64,000 nucleotides of DNA from positions 1 through 64,000 of the forward strand of contig DASXVN010000079.1 in the NCBI GenBank assembly GCA_036504235.1, read 5' to 3'. Under the pieces are notes generated by a model. The model ran no database searches. It was given only the letters and a program-made list of their open reading frames with translations, and was not told where the DNA came from. The stretch comes from Zipacnadum sp036504235. GTDB taxonomy: Bacteria; Armatimonadota; Zipacnadia; Zipacnadales; Zipacnadaceae. Positions 8,849 to 16,424 of the stretch are shown here, piece after piece. Within the stretch, counting starts at the first letter, position 1, and each line of letters opens with the position of its first letter. A program made the position numbers and the translations under genes.

Positions 8849-9823
8849 ATGGAAAAATACGGAGAGCTGCGAGTGTTCGCCGGCAACTCCAATCCCGAGC
8901 TGGCTCGACGCATCGTCGAGGAGCTGGGTGGAACGCTAGGTGATCTGGAAGTCGGTCGCTTCTCCGATGGCGAGGTCGCCGTCAAGATCAATGACAACGT
9001 CCGCGGCACCGACGTCTTCCTGGTCCAGTCCACTTGCGCCCCCTGTAACGACAATCTGATGGAGCTTCTGATCATGATTGACGCGTGCCGGCGGGGTAGC
9101 GCCCGGCGCATCACCGCGGTCATGCCCTACTTCGGCTACGCCCGACAGGACAAGAAGAGCCGCGGACGTGAGCCGATCAGCGCCAAACTGGTCGCCAATC
9201 TCATCACCGCTGCCGGCGCCAGCCGCGTGCTCTCGATTGACCTGCACACCGACCAGATCCAAGGCTTTTTTGACATCCCGGTGGACCACTTGTTCGCCCG
9301 CCAGATTCTCTCCGACCATTTCCTGTCCGAGGGCCTCGGGGGCGATGACGTCGTGGTCGTCTCGCCGGACGTCAACGCGGTGAACGCCGCCATGGCGCTG
9401 GCCGACGACCTGCACTCCTCGCTGGCCATCGTCGCTAAGCGCCGCCCGCGCCCCAACGTCGCCCAGGTGGTAGAGATCATCGGCGACCTCAAGGGCAAGG
9501 TCGCCATCATGCTCGACGATATGATTGACACCGCCGGCACCATGGTCGAGGGAGCGCGCGGCCTGCTTGAGCGCGGCGCCCGCGAGGTGCACGTCGCCGC
9601 CACGCACGGCATCTTCTCCGGCCCGGCCATCGCCCGGCTAGGCGCCAGCGACGACATCAAGACGGTAGTGGTCACCGACACCATTCCGGTGCCCCCGGAG
9701 AAGCACCTCGACAAGATGCGCGTCCTGAGTGTCGGCCCGCTGCTGGCCTCTACGCTGGACCATATCCACCGCGACGAGTCCGTCTCAGTGCTGCTAGCCA
9801 ACCGCCGCGAGCCCCGTCACTAG
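8849..9823 (+). CDS. prs: Ribose-phosphate pyrophosphokinase
   Basis: A 324-residue PRPP synthetase. It transfers pyrophosphate from ATP to ribose 5-phosphate, supplying nucleotide, histidine and tryptophan synthesis. FAGNSNPELA, DVFLVQST, YFGYARQDKKSRGREPISAK (catalytic flexible loop) and the PRPP-binding segment MLDDMIDTAGTM are all present at normal spacing. ATG 8849 starts the conserved EKYGELRVFAG and is preceded by a modest purine-rich site (AAGGGGG, 8834-8840). The order transferase, prs, rplY, pth resembles the glmU-prs-ctc-pth neighbourhood of many Gram-positives, here with a tRNA and a phosphatase gene added. Confidence 0.96.
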   Translation: MEKYGELRVFAGNSNPELARRIVEELGGTLGDLEVGRFSDGEVAVKINDNVRGTDVFLVQSTCAPCNDNLMELLIMIDACRRGSARRITAVMPYFGYARQDKKSRGREPISAKLVANLITAAGASRVLSIDLHTDQIQGFFDIPVDHLFARQILSDHFLSEGLGGDDVVVVSPDVNAVNAAMALADDLHSSLAIVAKRRPRPNVAQVVEIIGDLKGKVAIMLDDMIDTAGTMVEGARGLLERGAREVHVAATHGIFSGPAIARLGASDDIKTVVVTDTIPVPPEKHLDKMRVLSVGPLLASTLDHIHRDESVSVLLANRREPRH

Positions 9824-9860
9824 GCTGCTCTGCGGCGCGGAGCCGGCGAGGAACATTGCC

Positions 9861-10481
9861 ATGCACGCCACCTATCGCTGGGCCGTTATCCTGGTCGCGC
9901 TGATGCTGGCCGCTCCGCTGACCGCTCACGCGGGGGGCGTGGCGCAGACGCTCAGCGACGCCGACGCCCCGGTGATCGGCTTGGTGACCGCCGACCTGCT
10001 TTATCAGGACGCCCGCGGCAGCGACCCGGACCAGCCGCACCGGGGCCGCCAGATGGTCGAGTGCCTCGCGATCAACCAGGCGGCCACTGAGCTCATCAAG
10101 CGCCTGGCGCACGACCCGCGCCCCGATGATCCGGACGCCCATGACGGCTTCCCCTCGGGCCACACCAGCGCGGCCTTCTGCATGGCCCGGGTGCTGGACC
10201 GCCAGGATCACCGCTGGGCGCTCCCGGCGTACGCTTTTGCCGCCGCAGTGGGCTGGTCGCGGGTGGACCTGCGCCGCCACACGGCGGGCCAGGCCCTGGG
10301 CGGAATGGTCGTCGGCTACTTGTCCGGCAGCCTGATCCGCACGGACCGGAGAGCCGTCGCCAAGTCGGGTCTGCTGGCGGATCTGGCCGACCGGCTGCTG
10401 TACTTGCCCGACCGACAGGTGCCCAAGTACTGCCAAGAGTCACCGGCTTGGGGCCTGCAACTGGGGCAGCTTACCTGGTGA
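9861..10481 (+). CDS. Exported PAP2-family phosphatase with variant active site
   Basis: A 206-residue protein with an N-terminal signal peptide or anchor (WAVILVALMLAAPLTAHA, cleavage after AHA predicted). The PAP2 signatures are all present: KRLAHDPRP (K-x6-RP), PSGHTSA, and SRVDLRRHTAGQ. In the third motif the usual SR-x5-H-x3-D ends in Gln rather than Asp. That Asp normally orients the catalytic His, so activity may be reduced or changed. Family members remove phosphate from lipid phosphates, undecaprenyl pyrophosphate or related substrates at the outer face of the membrane. Substrate unknown. It sits 37 bp after prs and ends before a clear terminator. Confidence 0.8.
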   Translation: MHATYRWAVILVALMLAAPLTAHAGGVAQTLSDADAPVIGLVTADLLYQDARGSDPDQPHRGRQMVECLAINQAATELIKRLAHDPRPDDPDAHDGFPSGHTSAAFCMARVLDRQDHRWALPAYAFAAAVGWSRVDLRRHTAGQALGGMVVGYLSGSLIRTDRRAVAKSGLLADLADRLLYLPDRQVPKYCQESPAWGLQLGQLTW

Positions 10482-10519
10482 AAGCGGCGCCCTCCCGGCG
10501 CCCCGTTAGTCGCCTGCTA

Positions 10520-10547
10520 GGGACGGCGTGCAAACGCCGCCCTTTTT
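10520..10547 (+). terminator. Intrinsic terminator after the PAP2 gene
   Basis: Stem GGGACGGCGT / ACGCCGCCC with a GCAA tetraloop (10520-10542), followed by five T residues (10543-10547). Confidence 0.85.
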
Positions 10548-10550
10548 GTG

Positions 10551-10556
10551 TATAAT
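10551..10556 (+). promoter_or_regulatory. Perfect TATAAT -10 element ahead of rplY
   Basis: TATAAT lies directly after the terminator T-run and 75 bp before the rplY start. No good -35 is seen because the appropriate spacing falls inside the terminator stem. This is therefore a probable but weakly supported sigma-70-type promoter for rplY-pth. Confidence 0.45.
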
Positions 10557-10630
10557 TACCGTCTCTACGAAGAGCGCTCGGTTCGGCCCGGCCGGACCTG
10601 CTTACTTAGTTGGCCAGGAGGAAGACACAC

Positions 10631-11263
10631 ATGGAACAGGTCGTCATCAAGGCAGAGCTCCGTGAGATGCGCGGCAACGGTCCGGCCCGGCGGCTGCGGG
10701 AGACGGGAATGGTCCCGGCCATCGTCTATGGTCAGGGCTACGACAACGTCGCCATCGCCGTGCCGCTCAAGGAGATCTATGCCGCCATGCACGGGGCCCA
10801 GATGGCCAACGTGCTTATTGATCTGAAGGTCCCGGGCCTCGATCATAGTGGCGGCGTCGCCGCCATGGTCAAGAACGTGCAGCGCGAGCCGATTCGCCAC
10901 ACCCTGTGGCACATTGACTTCCAGTGGGTCTCGCTGCTGGAGAACGTGACCGTCACCGTCCCGATCAACCTCGTCGGCGAGGCCGCTGGCCTGCTCGTCG
11001 GCGGCGTCATCGACCAGGTCATCCACGAGGTGGAAGTGGAGTGCCTGCCGACCGCCATCCCCGAGCATCTGACCGTGGATATCTCCGGCATGGAGATTCG
11101 CGACACCCGCCACGTCAGTGACCTTCCGGTAACCGAGGGCGTGCGCATTCTGGCCCACGCCGAGGACGTCGTCGTGGCCATCGCCCCGCCGATGGGCGAG
11201 GAACCCGTCGAGCCGGTCTCCGGCGAGGGCGAGATCCTCGAGGCAGCCGCCGAGGAGGAGTAG
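10631..11263 (+). CDS. rplY: Large ribosomal subunit protein bL25 (CTC/TL5 type)
   Basis: A 210-residue long-form L25. An N-terminal 5S-rRNA-binding domain (residues 1 to about 90; GPARRLRETGMVPAIVYG) is followed by the TL5 beta domain (residues 95-185; VTVPINLVGEAAG). An acidic tail ends EEE. It binds 5S rRNA in the 50S central protuberance. ATG 10631 follows AGGAGG near 10616-10621. The pth start lies 15 bp after the stop, and ctc-pth pairing is common. Confidence 0.93.
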   Translation: MEQVVIKAELREMRGNGPARRLRETGMVPAIVYGQGYDNVAIAVPLKEIYAAMHGAQMANVLIDLKVPGLDHSGGVAAMVKNVQREPIRHTLWHIDFQWVSLLENVTVTVPINLVGEAAGLLVGGVIDQVIHEVEVECLPTAIPEHLTVDISGMEIRDTRHVSDLPVTEGVRILAHAEDVVVAIAPPMGEEPVEPVSGEGEILEAAAEEE

Positions 11264-11278
11264 GCCCCGCGCCTGCTC

Positions 11279-11851
11279 ATGTATTGCCTGCTTGGTCTGG
11301 GCAATCCCGGCAAGGAATACGCGGCCACCCGCCACAATGTGGGCTGGCGAGTCGTAGACCTACTGGCCGAGCGTCACGGAATCAGGCTGCGCGCCCAGTA
11401 CAATGCGCGGCTCGGTTCCGGGCAGATAGCCGGACAGCCGGTGGCGCTGGCCCAGCCGTTGACCTTCATGAACGAGTCCGGCGCGGCCGCGGCTCGCCTA
11501 ATGCAGCGTTTCGAATTGACGCCCCCGGACCTGGTGGTCATCTACGATGACCTCGACCTGGACCTGGGGCGTCTGCGCGTCCGGGGGTCGGGCAGCCCGG
11601 GCACCCACAACGGAGTACGCTCCGTAGCGAGTCGCTTGGGTAGTCGTGATTTTCCTCGCGTGCGCCTGGGCATAGGCCCGCGCCCGGCCTCGGTGGACGC
11701 CGCCGACTTCGTTCTCTCCTCCTTCCGGCGCGGCGAGGAGAAGACTGTCGAGGAGATGATCGCCCGAGCGGCCGAGGCGGTAGAGTGCTTGGTCAGCGAA
11801 GGAGTAGAGAAGGCGATGAACCGGTACAACCAGGGCGGAGACGAGTCATGA
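11279..11851 (+). CDS. pth: Peptidyl-tRNA hydrolase
   Basis: A 190-residue enzyme that releases tRNA from peptidyl-tRNA that has dropped off the ribosome. Diagnostic residues are visible: LGNPGKEYAATRHNVGW near the N terminus (with the Asn and catalytic His), MNESG in the middle, and the YDDLDLDLGRLRVRGSGSPGTHNG region with the second conserved Asp and Asn. Length is typical. The stop overlaps the next start (ATGA-type overlap, 11848-11851). Confidence 0.95.
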   Translation: MYCLLGLGNPGKEYAATRHNVGWRVVDLLAERHGIRLRAQYNARLGSGQIAGQPVALAQPLTFMNESGAAAARLMQRFELTPPDLVVIYDDLDLDLGRLRVRGSGSPGTHNGVRSVASRLGSRDFPRVRLGIGPRPASVDAADFVLSSFRRGEEKTVEEMIARAAEAVECLVSEGVEKAMNRYNQGGDES

Positions 11852-12384
11852 CCCGGGCCGGCCGCGGCGCGGGCCGGTTCTTCCTTATCATTCTGGCCGG
11901 AGTAGCCGTGGGCCTGGCGATTGGCCTGCTCTGGCCCCAATTGCAGACTAAGCTGCGCCCCTCGGCGCCCGCGAATTCCCTCGCCTCTTCCGCGGTCAAG
12001 CCCGGGCCACGCCACCTCACCATCACCGAGCAGGAACTCACCAGCCGCCTGCGCCAAGCCGTCGGCGCGCAGGCTCGCGACACGAAGGTTCAGCTCCTGC
12101 CCGGCCGCATGATTGTCACCGGGACGGTCTCGCGGCAGGGCTTCCAGGCTCCCGTCCGCGCTGAACTGGAGCCCTACGTGGATCAGGGCAAGTTGAGCGT
12201 GCGCCTGCTGAGCGCCAAGCTGGGTCCCCTGCCGCTGCCCGCGGCCCTCACCGACTCGTTGGCCCAGAAGGCGCGCGAGGCCCTCCGGCAGCAGCAGGAC
12301 CGCGTCAAGGGGCTGGTCGTGGACACCGTCGAGGTCAAGCAGGGCGAGATGCTGCTCACCGGGCATTTCGACCGCAGCCGCTAG
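11848..12384 (+). CDS. Membrane-anchored protein with extracytoplasmic beta-rich domain
   Basis: Encodes 178 residues. One N-terminal transmembrane helix (FFLIILAGVAVGLAIGLLW, about residues 9-30) precedes a domain beginning HLTITEQELTSRL. It then has alternating strands (MIVTGTVSRQGF, APVRAELEPYVDQGKLSVRLL) and a helix. The architecture resembles YpmS- or LmeA-like lipid-binding proteins, in which a hydrophobic curved sheet faces the envelope, but no diagnostic motif allows a firm name. It is translationally coupled to pth. Confidence 0.6.
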   Translation: MTRAGRGAGRFFLIILAGVAVGLAIGLLWPQLQTKLRPSAPANSLASSAVKPGPRHLTITEQELTSRLRQAVGAQARDTKVQLLPGRMIVTGTVSRQGFQAPVRAELEPYVDQGKLSVRLLSAKLGPLPLPAALTDSLAQKAREALRQQQDRVKGLVVDTVEVKQGEMLLTGHFDRSR

Positions 12385-12422
12385 GGCAGGAACCGCTCGG
12401 AGTAGCGGCGAACTGGCCCCGC

Positions 12423-13517
12423 ATGACTAGTCTCGCCTCCACCGAAGTCGCCGCCACTCAGTCCTTTATCCGGGACTGCTTCCTCTCCGACCGCGCCCCC
12501 GCGCGCCCCGGCCTGATTTTGCATGAATACGCGCCGTCCGAGGAGTCGCCGCCCACCGACCCTGACCCCTACCGCGCCAAGGTACTCGCCGAGGAGTCCA
12601 GCCTCCGCCACCGCGTCCGCAACGGCGACGATTTTGTCCCCATGCTCAACACCAACAACGGGACCAGCGCCATGGCCAGCGCGTTCGGGGCGGGGCTGCA
12701 GGACACCGGCGGCGGGCACTGGGCGGAGCAGATCATCCGCCGGCCGGAGGACATCGACAAGCTGGAGATGCCCGCCGTGGAGACGGCGCGGGTGGGCGAG
12801 GCGCTCCAGCATACCCGCGTGGCCCGGGAAATGTCCGACCTGCCCATTCGATCGCTGGACACCCAAAGCCCGCTGACCGTGGCCACGCAATTGATGGGCG
12901 TCACCGAGCTGTTCATGGCCATGTACGACCAGCCGGCGCGGGTGCATGCGCTGCTGGAGCTGCTCACCGACTTCTTCATCCAGGTGGTGGAGGCGCAGCG
13001 GGCGGCGGCCGGGGACCGCTTCGTGCCCGTCTACTGGCCGCACCTCTGGGCCCCCGGCGAGGTCGGCCTGGAGCTGGCCGATGACTACCTGCTGACCCTC
13101 TCCCCGCCTCTGTACGAAGAGTTCTCGCTGCCCTGTCTGGTGCGCCTGGCCGAGCATTTTGGGGGCCTGTTCCTGCATTCGTGCAGCCTGTACCGAGAGC
13201 ACCTGCCGCTCCTGGCGAAGATCCCGGACCTGCGCGGGGTCAACTGCGACCTGTCCATGGCGGCGCCGGTGCGCGAGATTCTCGACGCCCTCCCCGGCGT
13301 AGTTTTCGCCCCGCACGTGTACATGAATAAGGAGTTCAGTCGTCCCACGCAAGCAGTGTGGCTGCAAGAAAACCTGGAGGCCTGGCGTCCGGGCGACCGG
13401 CTATTCCCCCAGGTCCTGGCCGTGATGTACGACGCGGAGAGCAAGGGCGACCTGGCGACCGACTGGGAGGAGTGCCGGCGCGTATGGCGGGAGGCCGGCT
13501 GGGAACTGCGGGGGTAG
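12423..13517 (+). CDS. Uroporphyrinogen decarboxylase (UroD)-fold protein
   Basis: A 364-residue TIM-barrel protein of the UroD/MtaA superfamily, with no signal peptide. Recognisable parts are RLAEHFGGLFLHSCS near residue 245, the position where methyltransferase members carry zinc-ligand His-x-Cys, and the preceding PLYEEFSLPCL segment. The UroD decarboxylation signatures are not obvious. It more likely belongs to the corrinoid-linked methyltransferase-like branch, which is common in this type of genome and mostly uncharacterised. It is alone between the pth operon and a bidirectional terminator. A second family member is at 47588. Confidence 0.7.
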   Translation: MTSLASTEVAATQSFIRDCFLSDRAPARPGLILHEYAPSEESPPTDPDPYRAKVLAEESSLRHRVRNGDDFVPMLNTNNGTSAMASAFGAGLQDTGGGHWAEQIIRRPEDIDKLEMPAVETARVGEALQHTRVAREMSDLPIRSLDTQSPLTVATQLMGVTELFMAMYDQPARVHALLELLTDFFIQVVEAQRAAAGDRFVPVYWPHLWAPGEVGLELADDYLLTLSPPLYEEFSLPCLVRLAEHFGGLFLHSCSLYREHLPLLAKIPDLRGVNCDLSMAAPVREILDALPGVVFAPHVYMNKEFSRPTQAVWLQENLEAWRPGDRLFPQVLAVMYDAESKGDLATDWEECRRVWREAGWELRG

Positions 13518-13540
13518 GCGGGCCTACCGGGAGGGAAGGG

Positions 13541-13573
13541 AAACGGGCGACCACATATGTGGCCGCCCGTTAG
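13541..13573. terminator. Bidirectional terminator between convergent genes
   Basis: AACGGGCGaCCACATATGTGGcCGCCCGTT forms a long stem with an ATAT centre, flanked by A- and T-containing tracts. It lies between the UroD-fold gene (plus) and gdhA (minus). Confidence 0.7.
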
Positions 13574-13614
13574 TTCTTTGCGGAACGTGAGGGACGCTAG
13601 TCCCGGAGGCGGGG

Positions 13615-14955
13615 CTAGACGACGCCCTGGGCGAGCATGGCGCTGGAGACCTTCTGGAAGGCCGCCACGTTGGCTCCCACTACGAGGTTACCGGGAGCTC
13701 CGGAGTCCTCGGCGGCCGCGATGCACTGCTGGTAGATGCTGTCCATGATCATCCGCAGGCGCGTGTCTACCTCGTCGAAGGTCCAGTTGATGCGCATGGA
13801 GTTCTGGCACATCTCGAGCGAGCTGGTGGCCACGCCGCCGGCGTTGGCCGCCTTAGCCGGACCGAAGGCGACGCCGCTCTCGAGGAAGGTGCGGACCGCC
13901 TCGGGCGTGGAGGGCATATTGGCCCCCTCCCCCACGGCGAGGCACCCGTTGCTGATGAGGATCCGCGCATCGTTGTCATCGATCTCGTTCTGGGTGGCAC
14001 AGGGCAGCGCCACGTCGCAGGGCACCGACCAGATGTCGCGGCAGCATTCATGGTATTCGGCCGTGGGGTGAACCTCGACGTACTCCTTGATGCGCCCGCG
14101 CTCTACCTCTTTGATGCGCTTGACTGTATCCAGCTTGATGCCATCATTGTCCAGGAGATAGCCGCTGCTGTCGCAGAGCGCCACAACCTTGGCCCCCAAC
14201 TGCTGAGCCTTCTCCGTAGCGTAGATGGCCACGTTGCCCGCGCCGGAGACTGTGACCCTCAGCCCGTCCCAGGTCTTGCCCCGGGACTCGAGCAGGCGCG
14301 ATACGAAATACACCAGTCCGTAGCCGGTGGCTTCGGTGCGCACCTGCGAGCCGCCCCACTCCAGGCCCTTGCCCGTGATGACGCCCGTGTAAGTGTTCAC
14401 GATCTTGCGATACTGGCCGAACAGGAAGCCTACCTCGCGGCCGCCCACGCCAATGTCGCCGGCCGGGACGTCCGTGTCGGGACCAATATGCCGATAGAGC
14501 TCGTTCATGAAGCTCTGGCAGAACCGCATGACCTCGTTGTTGCTCTTGCCCTTCGGGTCGAAGTCGCTGCCGCCCTTGGCGCCGCCGATCGGGGTCGTGG
14601 TCAGAGCGTTCTTGAAGATCTGCTCGAACCCCAGGAAGTGGATGATCCCCAGGTATACGGAGGGATGGAACCGCAGCCCGCCCTTGTACGGCCCGATGGC
14701 GCTGTTGAACTGGACGCGGTACCCGCGGTTGACCTGCACCGTGCCGGAATCGTCAATCCAAGGCACGCGGAAGATGATCTGGCGCTCCGGCTCCACCAGT
14801 CGCTCGAAAACCTTGGCCTTCCGCAGTTTCGGATGGGCGTCCACTAAGCCCGACACGGACTCGGCCACCTCGCGTACTGCTTGGTGGAACTCCGGCTCGT
14901 CCGGATTCCGCTTCTCCACGATCTCCATGATCTCGTCTACAAAGCCGTTTGACAC
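13615..14955 (-). CDS. gdhA: Glutamate dehydrogenase, hexameric family I type
   Basis: A 446-residue enzyme that interconverts 2-oxoglutarate plus ammonium and glutamate. The length and the sequences RGYRVQFNSAIGPYKGG, GGAKGGSDFDPKGKS (catalytic Lys region) and PAGDIGVGGREVG are those of the small hexameric, usually NADPH-linked, assimilatory class. The dinucleotide fold shows VSGAGNVAIYATEK followed by CDSSG. The start is GTG 14955 with AAGGAG just upstream. It is divergent from an NrpR-type regulator, with a GGAA-N6-TTCC palindrome between them, so nitrogen-dependent repression is inferred. Confidence 0.95.
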   Translation of the reverse strand: MSNGFVDEIMEIVEKRNPDEPEFHQAVREVAESVSGLVDAHPKLRKAKVFERLVEPERQIIFRVPWIDDSGTVQVNRGYRVQFNSAIGPYKGGLRFHPSVYLGIIHFLGFEQIFKNALTTTPIGGAKGGSDFDPKGKSNNEVMRFCQSFMNELYRHIGPDTDVPAGDIGVGGREVGFLFGQYRKIVNTYTGVITGKGLEWGGSQVRTEATGYGLVYFVSRLLESRGKTWDGLRVTVSGAGNVAIYATEKAQQLGAKVVALCDSSGYLLDNDGIKLDTVKRIKEVERGRIKEYVEVHPTAEYHECCRDIWSVPCDVALPCATQNEIDDNDARILISNGCLAVGEGANMPSTPEAVRTFLESGVAFGPAKAANAGGVATSSLEMCQNSMRINWTFDEVDTRLRMIMDSIYQQCIAAAEDSGAPGNLVVGANVAAFQKVSSAMLAQGVV

Positions 14956-15166
14956 AGGTTTCTTCTCCTTTGATACGCCATTTCGTCGGATTTGCTAGGG
15001 CGCGTCTCGCCAAGACTTACGCTTCGGCGCCGGAACACGGGTCCGGCGCCGGCAGGGCGCCGACGACGGGTCTCATTCCTAACTCCGCCCTGGTCTGGCA
15101 ATAACGAGGGGAGGCGCGCTGATCGTCGCTTCCCTTGAGGCCTGGGCTACGCTTCCCCCCGGTTCC

Positions 15167-15180
15167 GGAAAGATGTTTCC
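15167..15180. promoter_or_regulatory. NrpR-type operator GGAA-N6-TTCC
   Basis: The sequence is GGAA-AGATGT-TTCC, and the symmetry extends one base each way to CGGAA...TTCCG. GGAA-N6-TTCC is the operator described for NrpR in methanogens. This copy lies 205-215 bp from both the gdhA and nrpR starts, in the only region shared by the two genes. Confidence 0.75.
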
Positions 15181-15215
15181 GTTTTGTTGCGGTCGGAGGG
15201 GTTGCGTTTGTTGCG

Positions 15216-15230
15216 AGTATGTTTCATACT
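15216..15230. promoter_or_regulatory. Palindrome AGTATG-TTT-CATACT
   Basis: A perfect 6-bp inverted repeat 36 bp from the NrpR site. Its right arm coincides with a possible -10 for nrpR. It could be a second operator or simply promoter-associated symmetry. Confidence 0.4.
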
Positions 15231-15384
15231 GTAAGAGCAGGCTGGGGGGGTGTCAACGGAACACGGGCGGCAATATCCTACGTTGTACGCGACGGCTCTG
15301 ACCGTGAAGTTGCCGATGCGGAGTCTGGGACTGCCGCGCCCAGAGCGGGCTCGCGACGCTTGACCGCTCGGTTAGGGGGAAATT

Positions 15385-16371
15385 ATGCCGGTAAAAGACA
15401 GGAAATCTTTCGCTATATTACGCACTCTGGAGGTGGCTGGAGAGCCTCTGGGGAGCACCCGGCTGGCTGAGGAACTGGCCGGCCAGGGCATTGACCTCAC
15501 TGAGCGAGCCATTCGCTATCATCTGCGGAGGCTGGATGAGGAGGGCTTGACTGAGGCCTGCGGCCGAGATGGACGCCGCATTACGCCGGCCGGCCGACGG
15601 GAGCTGGCCGACGCCGGAGTCTCCGACAAAGTGGCGCTGGTGAACGCCAAGCTGGAGAGACTGGCCTACCACACCGACTTTGACTTGGTCAACATGCAAG
15701 GGCATCTGGTCGTCAACGTCACTCTGATGCCGCAGGAGTCGCTCGCGGCCGCCCTGCAGGCGATGCGTCCGGTCTTTGCTGCTCGCCTGTGCACCAGCGA
15801 CTTGGTCCGCCTCTATCAGCCCGGTGAGATGGTCGGGGAGGCCGAGATTCCGGGGGGCAAGGTAGGCATCGGCACGGTGTGCAGCGTAGCGGTCAACGGG
15901 ATTCTCCTGCGCCGCGGCATCCCCATGCATTCGGAATTCGGTGGGTTGCTGGAGCTGGAGGCCCACGAACCGGTCCGCTTCACCGACATCATCCACTACG
16001 GCGGGACCTCGCTGGACCCGCTGGAGATCTTCATCAAGGGAAAGATGACCTCGGTCAGCGCCGCCGCGCACGGCGAGGCGGGCAAGGTCGGCGCCGGCTT
16101 TCGCATCATCCCGGCCGCCGCTCGGGAGCAGTTCTTGCGGGTCGCCCGCGAAATGAGCGACGCGGGGATCCGCGGCGTCGCCGCGGTGGGCCGCTCGGGG
16201 CAGCCGCTGCTCGAGATTCCGGTGCCGCTGGACCGGGTGGGCGTGATCCTCTACGCGGGTCTAAATCCGGGAGCGGCCGTGGAAGAGGCCGGCATCGAGA
16301 CCGAGAACAAGGCCATGACCGCGCTGGTGGACTACGCGGAGCTGTCGTCTTTCCGCAAGCTGCAGCCCTAA
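15385..16371 (+). CDS. nrpR: NrpR-type nitrogen regulator (winged helix plus DUF128)
   Basis: Encodes 328 residues. Residues about 5-75 form a winged-helix DNA-binding domain (EELAGQGIDLTERAIRYHLRRL). The rest is a single NrpR/DUF128 effector domain with VGIGTVCSVAVNGILLRRGIP, FGGLLE, IIHYGGTSLDPLEIFI and the C-terminal GLNPGAAVEEAGI. In methanogenic archaea NrpR represses nitrogen-assimilation genes and is released by 2-oxoglutarate. The name is based on both domains being recognisable and on the adjacent perfect operator and gdhA. Autoregulation is plausible because the site lies in its own upstream region. A gene of this class in a bacterium is uncommon. Confidence 0.85.
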   Translation: MPVKDRKSFAILRTLEVAGEPLGSTRLAEELAGQGIDLTERAIRYHLRRLDEEGLTEACGRDGRRITPAGRRELADAGVSDKVALVNAKLERLAYHTDFDLVNMQGHLVVNVTLMPQESLAAALQAMRPVFAARLCTSDLVRLYQPGEMVGEAEIPGGKVGIGTVCSVAVNGILLRRGIPMHSEFGGLLELEAHEPVRFTDIIHYGGTSLDPLEIFIKGKMTSVSAAAHGEAGKVGAGFRIIPAAAREQFLRVAREMSDAGIRGVAAVGRSGQPLLEIPVPLDRVGVILYAGLNPGAAVEEAGIETENKAMTALVDYAELSSFRKLQP

Positions 16372-16373
16372 AC

Positions 16374-16407
16374 CGGAGGCGGAGCGCCGGATGGCACCCC
16401 GCCTCCG
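16374..16407. terminator. Inverted repeat between convergent nrpR and thi4
   Basis: CGGAGGCGG (16374-16382) pairs with CCGCCTCCG (16399-16407) right after the nrpR stop. There is no T-run, so termination is only a suggestion. Confidence 0.4.
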
Positions 16408-16424
16408 AGTGACCGCCGGGAGCG

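Larger units (their letters stand above)
14956..15384. promoter_or_regulatory. 429-bp divergent control region between gdhA and nrpR
   Basis: This gene-free stretch holds the NrpR-type operator (15167-15180), a second palindrome (15216-15230) and three GTTGCG words at 15186, 15201 and 15210. A candidate plus-strand promoter is TTGCGT (15202-15207), 17 bp, CATACT (15225-15230), which is only a fair match. No convincing gdhA -10/-35 could be fixed by eye. Confidence 0.55.

Noticed and set aside
15167..15180. NtcA or GlnR site for gdhA
   Set aside because: The spacing and core (GGAA-N6-TTCC) fit NrpR exactly and an NrpR-type gene is adjacent; NtcA (GTA-N8-TAC) and GlnR patterns do not match.
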